Source of the DNA: an uncultured Oxalobacteraceae bacterium
Lineage (GTDB): Bacteria; Pseudomonadota; Gammaproteobacteria; Burkholderiales; Burkholderiaceae
Direction: 5' to 3'
Assembly (NCBI GenBank): GCA_946479255.1
Contig: CAMLFK010000241.1
Span: 1 to 7,742 of the forward strand
Length of the DNA stretch: 7,742 nucleotides
In this document: positions 1 through 6,002 of the stretch, in pieces
How positions within the stretch are numbered: the first letter of the stretch is position 1
Layout of the letters: every line of letters starts with the position of its first letter
Position numbers and translations under genes: made by a program
The notes under the pieces: model-generated
What the model saw: only the letters and a program-made list of their open reading frames with translations
Told to the model about the DNA's origin: nothing
The model's database searches: none

Positions 1-64
1 CGCCCGCGGATGCATTCAGCACCAGCGTGGCGCACAGGGAAATTGATAAAAAGTATGTTCGCAT
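1..64 (-). CDS. Exported protein, N-terminal fragment (signal peptide only)
   Basis: Reading the minus strand from an ATG at 64-62, 21 complete codons stay open to the window edge and translate as MRTYFLSISLCATLVLNASA followed by G. This looks like a signal peptide: a short basic start (Arg2), a hydrophobic core, and an Ala-Ser-Ala site for signal peptidase I after residue 20. A purine-rich stretch with AGGA lies 7 bases upstream of the ATG (about 67-77), a suitable ribosome binding site. The gene diverges from the DedA gene, and the gap between them holds an inverted repeat that may control it. The mature protein is outside the window, so no function can be given. It is too short to be certain as a gene, but signal peptide, start codon and RBS agree. 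Confidence 0.6.
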   Translation of the reverse strand, partial: MRTYFLSISLCATLVLNASAG

Positions 65-85
65 GGTCCTCGCCTCCGGGGCCGA

Positions 86-103
86 TTGTAATCGTAATTA
101 CAA
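86..103. promoter_or_regulatory. Operator-like inverted repeat TTGTAAT-N4-ATTACAA
   Basis: Two perfect 7-base arms, TTGTAAT (86-92) and ATTACAA (97-103), are separated by CGTA. The site lies in the divergent gap, 22 bases upstream of the minus-strand start at 64 and 111 bases upstream of the DedA start. It is AT-rich within GC-rich DNA. The arms are too short and the flanks too poor in T for a terminator. Symmetry, size and position suit a dimeric repressor or activator acting mainly on the minus-strand gene. A TTGACA on the minus strand (130-125) lies upstream, 22 bases from the TGTAAT at 102-97, which is longer than a standard spacer. The regulator is unknown. Confidence 0.4.
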
Positions 104-180
104 GGCCGCAGCGGTCCTGTGCTGTGTCAATTTTTACCATCCCGGCGACGCGCGATCATGCATTTTGACAGCACGAGTGA

Positions 181-189
181 TGGTATGAT
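181..189 (+). promoter_or_regulatory. Extended -10 promoter for the DedA gene
   Basis: TGG-TATGAT at 181-189 matches the extended -10 form (TGn before a near-consensus TATAAT). It would start transcription near 195-197 and give a leader of about 18 bases before the ATG at 214. A perfect TTGACA sits at 165-170, but only 13 bases separate it from TATGAT, too short for a normal sigma-70 pair, so the extended -10 is the better explanation. Assigned by eye from motif and position. Confidence 0.4.
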
Positions 190-213
190 TCGCGCCTACC
201 TTTTAGGATTAAT

Positions 214-858
214 ATGGATCTGATGCAATTCTTCGACATGATTTTGCATGTCGATAAAACGCTGGGTGTGTTGCTGTCGCAGTACGGAATCTATGTCTAC
301 GCAGTGCTGTTCTTCATCATCTTCGCCGAGACGGGCTTGGTAGTCCTGTTCTTCTTTCCTGGCGACACGCTGCTGTTCATTGCCGGTGCCTTTTGCGCGA
401 CGGGTGAAATGAATTATGTGCTGTTGCTGACCTTGCTGGTGATCGCTGCGGTCACGGGCAATACCTTGAATTACTTCATCGGGGAAGCCGTCGGGCAAAA
501 GATGTTCACCCACGATTACCGGTGGATCAATAAAGACGCGCTGCACCGTACCCATGAATTTTTTGAAAAGCACGGCGGCAAGACCATCATCCTGGCGCGC
601 TTCGTGCCGGTGGTGCGCACCTTCGCGCCTTTCGTGGCCGGTGTGTCGGACATGACCTTTACCCGTTTCCAGCTCTACAACATCACCGGCGCCGTGCTGT
701 GGGTGGTGGGCCTGGTCACCGCTGGTTATTTCTTCGGCAATATCCCGATCGTGCGCGAGAACCTGACTACCATCGTGCTGATCGGTGTGGGCGCGGCCGT
801 GGTGCCGATCGCCGTGGGCGGCCTGTACAAGTTCGGCCGCCGGATGATGAGCCGCTAA
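214..858 (+). CDS. DedA-family inner membrane transporter (YqjA/YghB-like)
   Basis: A 214-residue polytopic membrane protein of the DedA (SNARE-associated/VTT) family. Members in other bacteria support envelope integrity, proton-motive-force homeostasis and recycling of lipid carriers such as undecaprenyl phosphate. Residues seen here match those known to be essential in E. coli YqjA almost position for position: Glu39 in the FAETG segment, Asp51 in PGDTLLF, and Arg129 and Arg135 in ARFVPVVRTFAPFVAG. Hydrophobic stretches lie at about 27-48, 52-62, 67-88, 137-175 and 184-205, with a basic C-terminal tail. The ATG at 214 is chosen because it reproduces the YqjA numbering and follows a TAGGA ribosome site; an ATG at 223 would lose three residues. 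It appears monocistronic: a strong hairpin follows it. The exact substrate cannot be read from sequence. E. coli YqjA is about 220 residues, so the protein is full length. Confidence 0.93.
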   Translation: MDLMQFFDMILHVDKTLGVLLSQYGIYVYAVLFFIIFAETGLVVLFFFPGDTLLFIAGAFCATGEMNYVLLLTLLVIAAVTGNTLNYFIGEAVGQKMFTHDYRWINKDALHRTHEFFEKHGGKTIILARFVPVVRTFAPFVAGVSDMTFTRFQLYNITGAVLWVVGLVTAGYFFGNIPIVRENLTTIVLIGVGAAVVPIAVGGLYKFGRRMMSR

Positions 859-885
859 TCGTTTAATTGTTAAAGTGTGTTGTGG

Positions 886-907
886 CCGCGCGACGCTCGT
901 CGCGCGG
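886..907 (+). terminator. Probable terminator hairpin after the DedA gene
   Basis: A perfect 9-bp stem, CCGCGCGAC (886-894) with GTCGCGCGG (899-907), encloses a GCTC tetraloop 27 bases after the DedA stop. The stem is almost all G:C, so it should be very stable. Only a short, broken T tract follows (GTTTCTG), so it is not a textbook intrinsic terminator; it could also protect the transcript 3' end. It separates the DedA gene from the carbonic anhydrase gene. Confidence 0.55.
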
Positions 908-982
908 AAGTTTCTGTAAAGATTCAAGTTTCCCGGCATACGCGCCGATAACCAGACTGTAATTCTTACTTTCTGGACTCCC

Positions 983-2023
983 ATGCGTAACCTGATCGCC
1001 CTGTTTGCTTGCAGCTTCGTCATGACGACGGCGGTAAGCGCGACCGATCCTTATCTGCCTCCTTCAGCCGCGACCGCGGCTGCGCCGGCGCACGCCGCCG
1101 AAGCGCCCAAGAGTGTGATTCCGTCGATCAAACCGAATATTGTGCCGGCCAAATCCGCCGCCGCCGCCCAGGCCGCCGAGGAAGAGGCGGAAGTCGAACT
1201 GTCCGCCAAGATCGCCGCCCGGCTGGCCGTGATGCGCGCCAACCAGGCTGCGCGCGCCGCCGCTGCCGCCAAGGCCAGGCGCGCGACCGACCTCAAGCGC
1301 AAGCAGCTTGTCGCCGCCGCGGCCGTGCCCGCGCCAAAACCTTTCCATAGCGACCACTGGTCCTACGAGGGCGAGACCGGTCCTGAAAACTGGGGCAAGA
1401 TCAACAGCGCCTGGTCCAAGTGCGGCAGCGGCGAGCGCCAGTCGCCGATCGATATCCGCGACGGCATGAAGGTCGAGCTGGAACAGATCGTGTTCGACTA
1501 CAAGCCGTCCTCCTTCACGGTGGTCGACAACGGCCATACCGTGCAGGTCGACCTGGCCAGTGGCAATTTCATCACGGTGCTGGGCCGCTCGTATGAGCTG
1601 GTGCAGTTCCATTTCCACCGTCCCGGCGAGGAGCGCATCAATGGCCGCGCGTTCGAGATGGTGGTGCACCTGGTGCATAAGGATCCGGAAGGCAAGCTGG
1701 CGGTGCTGGCCGTGCTGCTCGAGCGCGGCAAGGCGCAGAACATGATCCAGACCGTGTGGAACAACCTGCCGCTGGAAAAGCAAGACATCATCCGCCCCTC
1801 GATCGTGCTCGATGTGAACGAGATCCTGCCCGAGAAGCGCGAGTACTTTACGTATATGGGATCGCTGACCACGCCGCCCTGCAATGAGGGCGTGCTGTGG
1901 ATGGTGATGAAGAATCCGGTGCAGGCTTCGCCTGCGCAGATGGCCTTGTTCAGCCGCCTGTATCCGATGAATGCGCGGCCGGTGCAGGCTAGCGCCGGGC
2001 GGGTGATTAAAGAGTCGAACTGA
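983..2023 (+). CDS. Periplasmic alpha-carbonic anhydrase with long Ala-rich N-terminal extension
   Basis: Zinc enzyme for reversible CO2 hydration to bicarbonate, expected in the periplasm: residues 1-21 form a signal peptide with a Val-Ser-Ala cleavage site. The catalytic domain covers about 121-340. His210 and His212 (VQFHFH) and His229 (MVVHLVH) are the zinc ligands; the 19-residue spacing of the third matches bacterial alpha-class enzymes (Neisseria gonorrhoeae His92/94/111). His185 in DNGHT corresponds to the proton-shuttle histidine, and GSLTTPP carries the catalytic threonine. Cys147 and Cys300 are 153 apart, the same as the conserved bacterial disulfide pair, which supports an oxidising compartment. 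Between signal peptide and domain lies an unusual stretch of about 95 residues rich in Ala, Lys, Arg and Glu (about 25-120). Typical bacterial members are about 245-250 residues, so the extra length is all N-terminal. The ATG at 983 is chosen because it gives the signal peptide; its ribosome site is weak. A possible -10 (TGTAAT, 958-963) lies upstream without a clear -35. Confidence 0.95.
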   Translation: MRNLIALFACSFVMTTAVSATDPYLPPSAATAAAPAHAAEAPKSVIPSIKPNIVPAKSAAAAQAAEEEAEVELSAKIAARLAVMRANQAARAAAAAKARRATDLKRKQLVAAAAVPAPKPFHSDHWSYEGETGPENWGKINSAWSKCGSGERQSPIDIRDGMKVELEQIVFDYKPSSFTVVDNGHTVQVDLASGNFITVLGRSYELVQFHFHRPGEERINGRAFEMVVHLVHKDPEGKLAVLAVLLERGKAQNMIQTVWNNLPLEKQDIIRPSIVLDVNEILPEKREYFTYMGSLTTPPCNEGVLWMVMKNPVQASPAQMALFSRLYPMNARPVQASAGRVIKESN

Positions 2024-2048
2024 GCCGACAACGCCTGGATCCTGGGAC

Positions 2049-2153
2049 CCGTCATCCTTGCGAAGGCGAGGATCCATAGCACACGTGCTCAATTGCGCGC
2101 GCATTCCAGCTTCGGAAACGTGCTATGGGTCCCCGCCTGCGCGGGGATGACGG
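2049..2153. repeat. REP/MITE-like long inverted repeat, possible bidirectional terminator
   Basis: The left arm (2049-2082) and right arm (2120-2153) are 34 bases each and pair at 29 of 34 positions, around a 37-base centre. Outer ends read CCGTCATCC and GGATGACGG; inner ends read CCATAGCAC and GTGCTATGG. Each arm folds on its own too: CCCCGC-CTGC-GCGGGG at 2131-2146 and CCTT-GCG-AAGG at 2056-2066. The GTCATCC...GCGAAGGCG...GGATCC style is familiar from dispersed intergenic palindromes of betaproteobacteria and other proteobacteria. No open reading frame, transposase or clear target duplication is present, so if mobile it would be non-autonomous. It fills the gap between the convergent carbonic anhydrase and mutarotase genes, where the transcript of either strand would form a long stem that may end or protect both mRNAs. 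Confidence 0.75.
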
Positions 2154-2170
2154 ACCTAGCTGTAACTAAT

Positions 2171-2968
2171 CTAAGCGACGGTAATGGTGTGCTCACCATG
2201 CCAGGCCGTCCCTGGCGCCAGCTCATGCGGCTCGATCAGGGCCGCTTCCACGCAGACAAAACGGCGGTACTCATCGTCCGCCATGTCCGACAGGGTGGCC
2301 GCGTCAAACGCGCCTGGATTCCATACCACCGCATCCTTGAAGCCGGTCTGCTCCAGCGTGAGCGTTGAACCAGGCTCGCTGATGACGATCGGGCCGGCGA
2401 TATCGCGGAAGATCTCGTCGAACTTGTCTTCAATGCGCAGCACGCCTTCCTGCACGCCTTCGATGCGCACCTGGCTTAGTTCCTCCACCTTGAAGTAGGT
2501 GTGCAAGGCGCTGGCGAACTCGAAGCTCTCGCTGGCGTTGTTGTGCACGTCCAGGCCGATGCGTAGTTCAGGGCCGCGCACGGTCACGCGCAGGGTCAGC
2601 ACGAAGTCGTGCGGCCAGGCGCGCGCGAGCACATGCGGCAGGTCTTCGCGGGTCAGGGTGAAGCGGGCGAAGGCCGCGCCTTCGGTCAGGCCGCTGTGGG
2701 TCATTTTCCAGTTGCTGATGCGTGCAAAACCGTGGCGCATGCCGCGGCCGCGCTCGGCGAATTGCGGGAAGATGACCGGCACGCCGCCGCGGATGGCGCG
2801 GCTGCCGTCGAGCGCCGAACGCTCGCTGCAGAACAGGCGCTCGGCGCCCGCCGCTTTCCACGACACCAGATGGGCGCCGTACAGGGTAACGATCGCTTCG
2901 GCGCCGTCCGGAGCTGTGATCTGAACGGCTGGCAGCGAGCCGTGGTCGACCATCGCGATTGCGGTCAT
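2171..2968 (-). CDS. D-hexose-6-phosphate mutarotase (YeaD family)
   Basis: A 265-residue protein of the aldose-1-epimerase-like fold, glucose-6-phosphate 1-epimerase branch (E. coli YeaD, yeast YMR099C). It interconverts alpha and beta anomers of hexose 6-phosphates in the cytoplasm. Expected active-site residues are present: His79 in RHGFAR, His156 in SALHTYF, and Glu241 in CVEAA as the likely catalytic base. The RxIRGGVPVIFPQF segment (about 57-70) is the family signature before the first histidine. No signal peptide is seen, unlike periplasmic galactose mutarotases. The ATG at 2968 follows an AGAGGAA ribosome site at about 2975-2981; an internal ATG at 2953 is less well placed. It starts 46 bp after the amidase stop with no terminator between, so it is probably the last gene of the tsaE-amidase operon. 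Sugar specificity is inferred from the family. Confidence 0.9.
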   Translation of the reverse strand: MTAIAMVDHGSLPAVQITAPDGAEAIVTLYGAHLVSWKAAGAERLFCSERSALDGSRAIRGGVPVIFPQFAERGRGMRHGFARISNWKMTHSGLTEGAAFARFTLTREDLPHVLARAWPHDFVLTLRVTVRGPELRIGLDVHNNASESFEFASALHTYFKVEELSQVRIEGVQEGVLRIEDKFDEIFRDIAGPIVISEPGSTLTLEQTGFKDAVVWNPGAFDAATLSDMADDEYRRFVCVEAALIEPHELAPGTAWHGEHTITVA

Positions 2969-3014
2969 GCGTGAATTCCTCTTGGTTTTTGTTGGTGTTC
3001 GATTGGAGCCGGTC

Positions 3015-4403
3015 TTAAGTCAGGCGGCTCTTTGCCATCGGCGGATTGCGGGCGAAGTAGCGCTTGATGCCTTTGGTAATGGCGTCCGCAATCTGGTCCT
3101 GGTAGCCATTATCGCGCAGGCGCGCTTCTTCTTCCGGATTGGAGATGAACGCGGTTTCGATCAGGATCGAGGGAATGTCCGGCGCCTTGAGCACGGCGAA
3201 GCCGGCCTGTTCCACCGCAGCCTTGTGCAGGCGGGCGATGCCGCCGATTTCGCCCAGCACGGCCTTGCCCAGCTTCATGCTGTCGTTGATCTGGGCCGTG
3301 GTGGACAAGTCCAGCAGCACGCTGGCCAGTTGCTTGTCCTGGTCTTTCATGTTGACCCCGCCGATCGAGTCGGCCAGGTTTTCCTTGTTGGCCAGCCAGC
3401 GCGCGGCGGTCGAGCTGGCGCCTTTTTCGCTGAGCGCGAACACCGACGAACCGCGCGCGCTCGGCAGCATGAAGGCGTCGGCGTGGATGGAAACGAACAG
3501 GTCGGCGTCGACCTTGCGGGCCTTTTCCACGCGGGTGCCGAGCGGCACGAAAAAGTCGCCGTCGCGGGTCAGCATGACGCGCACATTGGGCAATTCTTCA
3601 AGCTTGAACTTGAGGCGCTTGGCAATCTGCAGCACGATGTCTTTTTCGCGCGTGCCGGCCGGGCCGATCGCGCCCGGGTCTTCGCCGCCATGGCCGGGGT
3701 CGAGCGCGACGGTGATGATGCGGTCGACCTTGGTGGCCTTGGGATGCACGGCTTCCGGCTTGGCTTGAGGCGGCACGGCCGGCTCGGCCTTGGCCAGCAC
3801 CGGTGGCTGCGGCAAGGGCGCGGGCGTGGCCGGGGCGGCGGCGACGGGCGTCTCGGGCGCGGGCGGCACCGGCAAGCCGCTTGGCGCGTCCGGCTGCGAC
3901 CATTCGCCTTTTTCGATCATGGCGGCGATCGGGTCGACCGGCTCGATCGGGTACAGGTCGAAAATCAGGCGGTGCTTGTAGGTGCCGACCGGGGCCAGCG
4001 TGAACAGCTGTGGCCTGATTTCTTCTTTCAGGTCGAACACCAGGCGCACCACGCCGGGCCGGTTCTGGCCGACGCGCACTTGCTGTATGTACGGGTCGCC
4101 CGACTGGATCTTGGCCACCAGGCTTTTGAGGGTCGGGTTCAGTTCCAGGCCCTCGATGTCCACCACCAGCCGGTGGGGATCGGGCACCATGAAGTGCGTG
4201 ACCTTGAGCTCGCTGTCGTTTTCCAGCGTGACGCGGGTGTACTCTTCCGCCGGCCAGACGCGCACCGCCAGGATCTGCGCCGCTCTGGCGGGCAGGACGG
4301 GCAATACCGACAGCAGCAGCGTGCCGCCGGCTTTGAGCAAAGTGCGCCGGCTGACGGGACCGGCAATCAAGGGTGGGGTGTGAAGGTGAGACGGTCGAGG
4401 CAT
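3015..4403 (-). CDS. amiC: N-acetylmuramoyl-L-alanine amidase, Tat-exported, AMIN + Amidase_3 (AmiC type)
   Basis: Periplasmic zinc amidase that cuts the bond between N-acetylmuramate and the peptide stem of peptidoglycan, used to split septal wall at division. Residues 18-24 (SRRTLLK) followed by a hydrophobic run and an ARA site near 41 form a twin-arginine signal, as in E. coli AmiA and AmiC. An AMIN domain for septal targeting covers about 42-140, a Pro/Ala-rich linker about 172-222, and the Amidase_3 domain about 228-455. Zinc ligands are His238 (DPGHGGEDPG), Glu253 (REKDI) and His307 (SIHAD); Glu416 (IETAFISN) is the catalytic glutamate. The insert at about 338-385 (KENLADSIGG onward) corresponds to the region holding the autoinhibitory helix of AmiB/AmiC, so activation by an EnvC- or NlpD-type LytM factor is expected. 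The ATG at 4403 overlaps tsaE by 37 bases and has a weak ribosome site. A TTG at 4370, overlapping the tsaE stop, would keep the twin arginines but also lacks a ribosome site. Confidence 0.93.
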   Translation of the reverse strand: MPRPSHLHTPPLIAGPVSRRTLLKAGGTLLLSVLPVLPARAAQILAVRVWPAEEYTRVTLENDSELKVTHFMVPDPHRLVVDIEGLELNPTLKSLVAKIQSGDPYIQQVRVGQNRPGVVRLVFDLKEEIRPQLFTLAPVGTYKHRLIFDLYPIEPVDPIAAMIEKGEWSQPDAPSGLPVPPAPETPVAAAPATPAPLPQPPVLAKAEPAVPPQAKPEAVHPKATKVDRIITVALDPGHGGEDPGAIGPAGTREKDIVLQIAKRLKFKLEELPNVRVMLTRDGDFFVPLGTRVEKARKVDADLFVSIHADAFMLPSARGSSVFALSEKGASSTAARWLANKENLADSIGGVNMKDQDKQLASVLLDLSTTAQINDSMKLGKAVLGEIGGIARLHKAAVEQAGFAVLKAPDIPSILIETAFISNPEEEARLRDNGYQDQIADAITKGIKRYFARNPPMAKSRLT

Positions 4404-4852
4404 AACAGACCCAGGTGGGACAACGCTTGTAATTCTACATCACGACCGCTGCCGGCGACCGTCAGGGTGATATTCAAATCGGGCGGCGGCAGCACGGGCT
4501 CGCCTTTTTCCGGCCATTCGACGACGCAAATGTTTTCACCATTGAAATCTTCGCGGAAGCCGGCATCGAGGAATTCTTCCGGGCTGGACATGCGGTACAG
4601 GTCGAAGTGGATCAGGTTGATGGTGCGCCCGCCAAGTTCGATGCGGTAGGGTTCGGACAGGGTGTAGGTCGGGCTCTTGACCTTGCCCACGTGGCCGGCG
4701 GCGTGCAGCATGGCGCGGGTGAGCGCGGTTTTGCCGGCGCCGAGGTCGCCATGGAGGTGGATCGCCAGGCCCGGCGCGAGCGCCCTGGCCAATGCTGCGC
4801 CGAGCGCGGCGGTGGCATCGTCGTCCGCGAGGTGGGCTTTGAATTGTTCCAT
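4367..4852 (-). CDS. tsaE: tRNA threonylcarbamoyladenosine biosynthesis ATPase TsaE
   Basis: Cytoplasmic P-loop ATPase of the TsaBDE complex, which places threonylcarbamoyl on A37 of ANN-decoding tRNAs (t6A). The 161-residue protein shows the Walker A motif GDLGAGKT at 35-42, SPTY at 60-63 (switch-like segment), HFDLYR at 82-87 (Walker-B-like aspartate), and the conserved EW pair at 112-113 followed by PEK. E. coli TsaE is 153 residues, so this is full length with a slightly longer C-terminus. The ATG at 4852 is the natural start but has no clear Shine-Dalgarno. A TACAAT at 4899-4894 could be its -10, giving a leader of about 35 bases. It is the first gene of the operon and overlaps the amidase start by 37 bases, which suggests translational coupling. 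The divergent queG and downstream amidase match the E. coli neighbourhood. Confidence 0.95.
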   Translation of the reverse strand: MEQFKAHLADDDATAALGAALARALAPGLAIHLHGDLGAGKTALTRAMLHAAGHVGKVKSPTYTLSEPYRIELGGRTINLIHFDLYRMSSPEEFLDAGFREDFNGENICVVEWPEKGEPVLPPPDLNITLTVAGSGRDVELQALSHLGLLCLDRLTFTPHP

Positions 4853-4893
4853 CGAATAGAATGTCGCTTTAAATGCCTACTGTTTCATCCACC

Positions 4894-4899
4894 ATTGTA
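4894..4899 (-). promoter_or_regulatory. Candidate -10 element for tsaE
   Basis: On the minus strand 4899-4894 reads TACAAT, one base from the sigma-70 -10 consensus. A 17-base spacer puts a weak -35 (TTCGGG, 4922-4917) inside the first codons of queG. Transcription would begin near 4887. It is the only good -10 in the 55-base divergent gap, so the call rests on that and on position. Confidence 0.3.
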
Positions 4900-4907
4900 G
4901 CCCCCGC

Positions 4908-6002
4908 ATGCAGCCTCCCGAACCCGACCTGAACGCGCTTGCGCACTCCATCAAGCAATGGGGCTTTGAACTGGGCTTTGCCGAGCTGCGCATTGGCGAT
5001 GTCGACCTGAGCCATGCGGAAGCCGGTTTGCAGGCTTGGCTGGCGGCCGGCCATCACGGCGAGATGGATTATATGGCAAGCCACGGCATGAAGCGTGCCC
5101 GCCCAGCCGAGCTGGTGCCCGGCACGGTGCGGGTGATCAGTGCGCGCATGGACTATCTGCCCTCCAGCACGCCGGACGACTGGCGCGAGCGCGAGCGTGC
5201 GCACCTAGCCGAGCCGGGTACGGCCGTGGTGTCGATCTATGCGCGCGGGCGGGATTACCACAAGGTCTTGCGCAACCGCTTGCAGCAGCTGGCCGAACGC
5301 ATCCGCGCGGCCACCGGCGAACTGGGCTTTCGTGTATTTACCGATTCGGCGCCGGTGATGGAGTTGCCGCTGGCGGAAAAGGCCGGGCTGGGCTGGCGCG
5401 GCAAGCACACCTTGCTGCTCAGCCGCGAGGCCGGCTCGATGTTCTTTATCGGCGAGATCCTGGTGGATTTGCCGCTGCCGGTCGATCCGCCGACCGGTGC
5501 CCATTGCGGGCAATGCCAGGCCTGCATCGATGTGTGTCCGACCCAGGCGATCCTGGGGCCGGGGCGGCTCGATGCGCGGCGCTGCATTTCTTATCTGACT
5601 ATCGAATTGAAGGGCAGCATTCCGATCGAGCTGCGGCCCTTGATCGGCAACCGCGTGTATGGCTGCGATGATTGCCAGAGCATTTGTCCGTGGAATAAGT
5701 TTGCGCAGCGGGCCGTGGTGGCGGATTTTGACGAGCGTAATGGCTTGGGCGGCGCGGACATGGTCACGCTGTTTGGCTGGAGCGAGGAAGAGTTCAACCG
5801 GCGCTTGGAGGGTAGTCCGATACGGCGGATTGGGCATGAGCGCTGGTTGCGCAATCTGGCTGTGGGACTGGGCAATGCGGTCAGCGGAATGGAAGGTGAC
5901 GCCGCGATCGTTGCCGCCTTACAGGCGCGTTCGGATCATCCATCGGCGCTGGTGCGCGAGCATGTGCAATGGGCGCTGGCCCGGCACGCTACAAGCGCTT
6001 GA
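4908..6002 (+). CDS. queG: Epoxyqueuosine reductase QueG
   Basis: Cobalamin- and iron-sulfur-dependent enzyme that reduces epoxyqueuosine to queuosine at the wobble base (position 34) of GUN tRNAs, the last step of queuosine synthesis; cytoplasmic. Two ferredoxin-type clusters are visible: CGQCQACIDVCP with Cys200, 203, 206 and 210, and CDDCQSICP with Cys253, 256 and 260. The N-terminal cobalamin-binding part carries YARGRDYHKVLR (about 106-117) and FTDSAP with Asp146, a family-conserved acidic residue near the cofactor, followed by GLGWRGKHTLL. The C-terminal 60 or so residues (EGDAAIVAALQARSDHPS onward) look like HEAT-like helices that help hold tRNA. Length is 364 residues against about 379 in E. 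coli. The ATG at 4908 is the only suitable start; no Shine-Dalgarno is seen. It diverges from tsaE and its last 14 bases overlap the end of the convergent DUF3052-like gene. Confidence 0.95.
   Translation: MQPPEPDLNALAHSIKQWGFELGFAELRIGDVDLSHAEAGLQAWLAAGHHGEMDYMASHGMKRARPAELVPGTVRVISARMDYLPSSTPDDWRERERAHLAEPGTAVVSIYARGRDYHKVLRNRLQQLAERIRAATGELGFRVFTDSAPVMELPLAEKAGLGWRGKHTLLLSREAGSMFFIGEILVDLPLPVDPPTGAHCGQCQACIDVCPTQAILGPGRLDARRCISYLTIELKGSIPIELRPLIGNRVYGCDDCQSICPWNKFAQRAVVADFDERNGLGGADMVTLFGWSEEEFNRRLEGSPIRRIGHERWLRNLAVGLGNAVSGMEGDAAIVAALQARSDHPSALVREHVQWALARHATSA

Noticed and set aside
165..189. TTGACA (165-170) with TATGAT (184-189) as a standard sigma-70 promoter
   Set aside because: The 13-base spacer is too short for normal sigma-70 contact; the TGG before TATGAT supports an extended -10 promoter instead.
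196..1023. 275-residue open frame on the minus strand
   Set aside because: Covers the DedA gene in antisense and runs through the terminator hairpin and promoter region; translation is His/Arg/Gln-rich without motifs.
1064..2104. 346-residue open frame on the minus strand
   Set aside because: Antisense to the carbonic anhydrase, whose catalytic residues are all present. No recognisable domain and biased composition.
2049..2153. Insertion sequence
   Set aside because: Inverted repeats are present, but there is no transposase or room for one and no clear target-site duplication, so it is called a non-coding repeat only.
2967..4649. 560-residue open frame on the plus strand
   Set aside because: It lies antisense to the amidase and tsaE, which have clear motifs. 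The translation is low-complexity (His, Arg, Gly, Gln-rich), as expected for the antisense frame of GC-rich genes.
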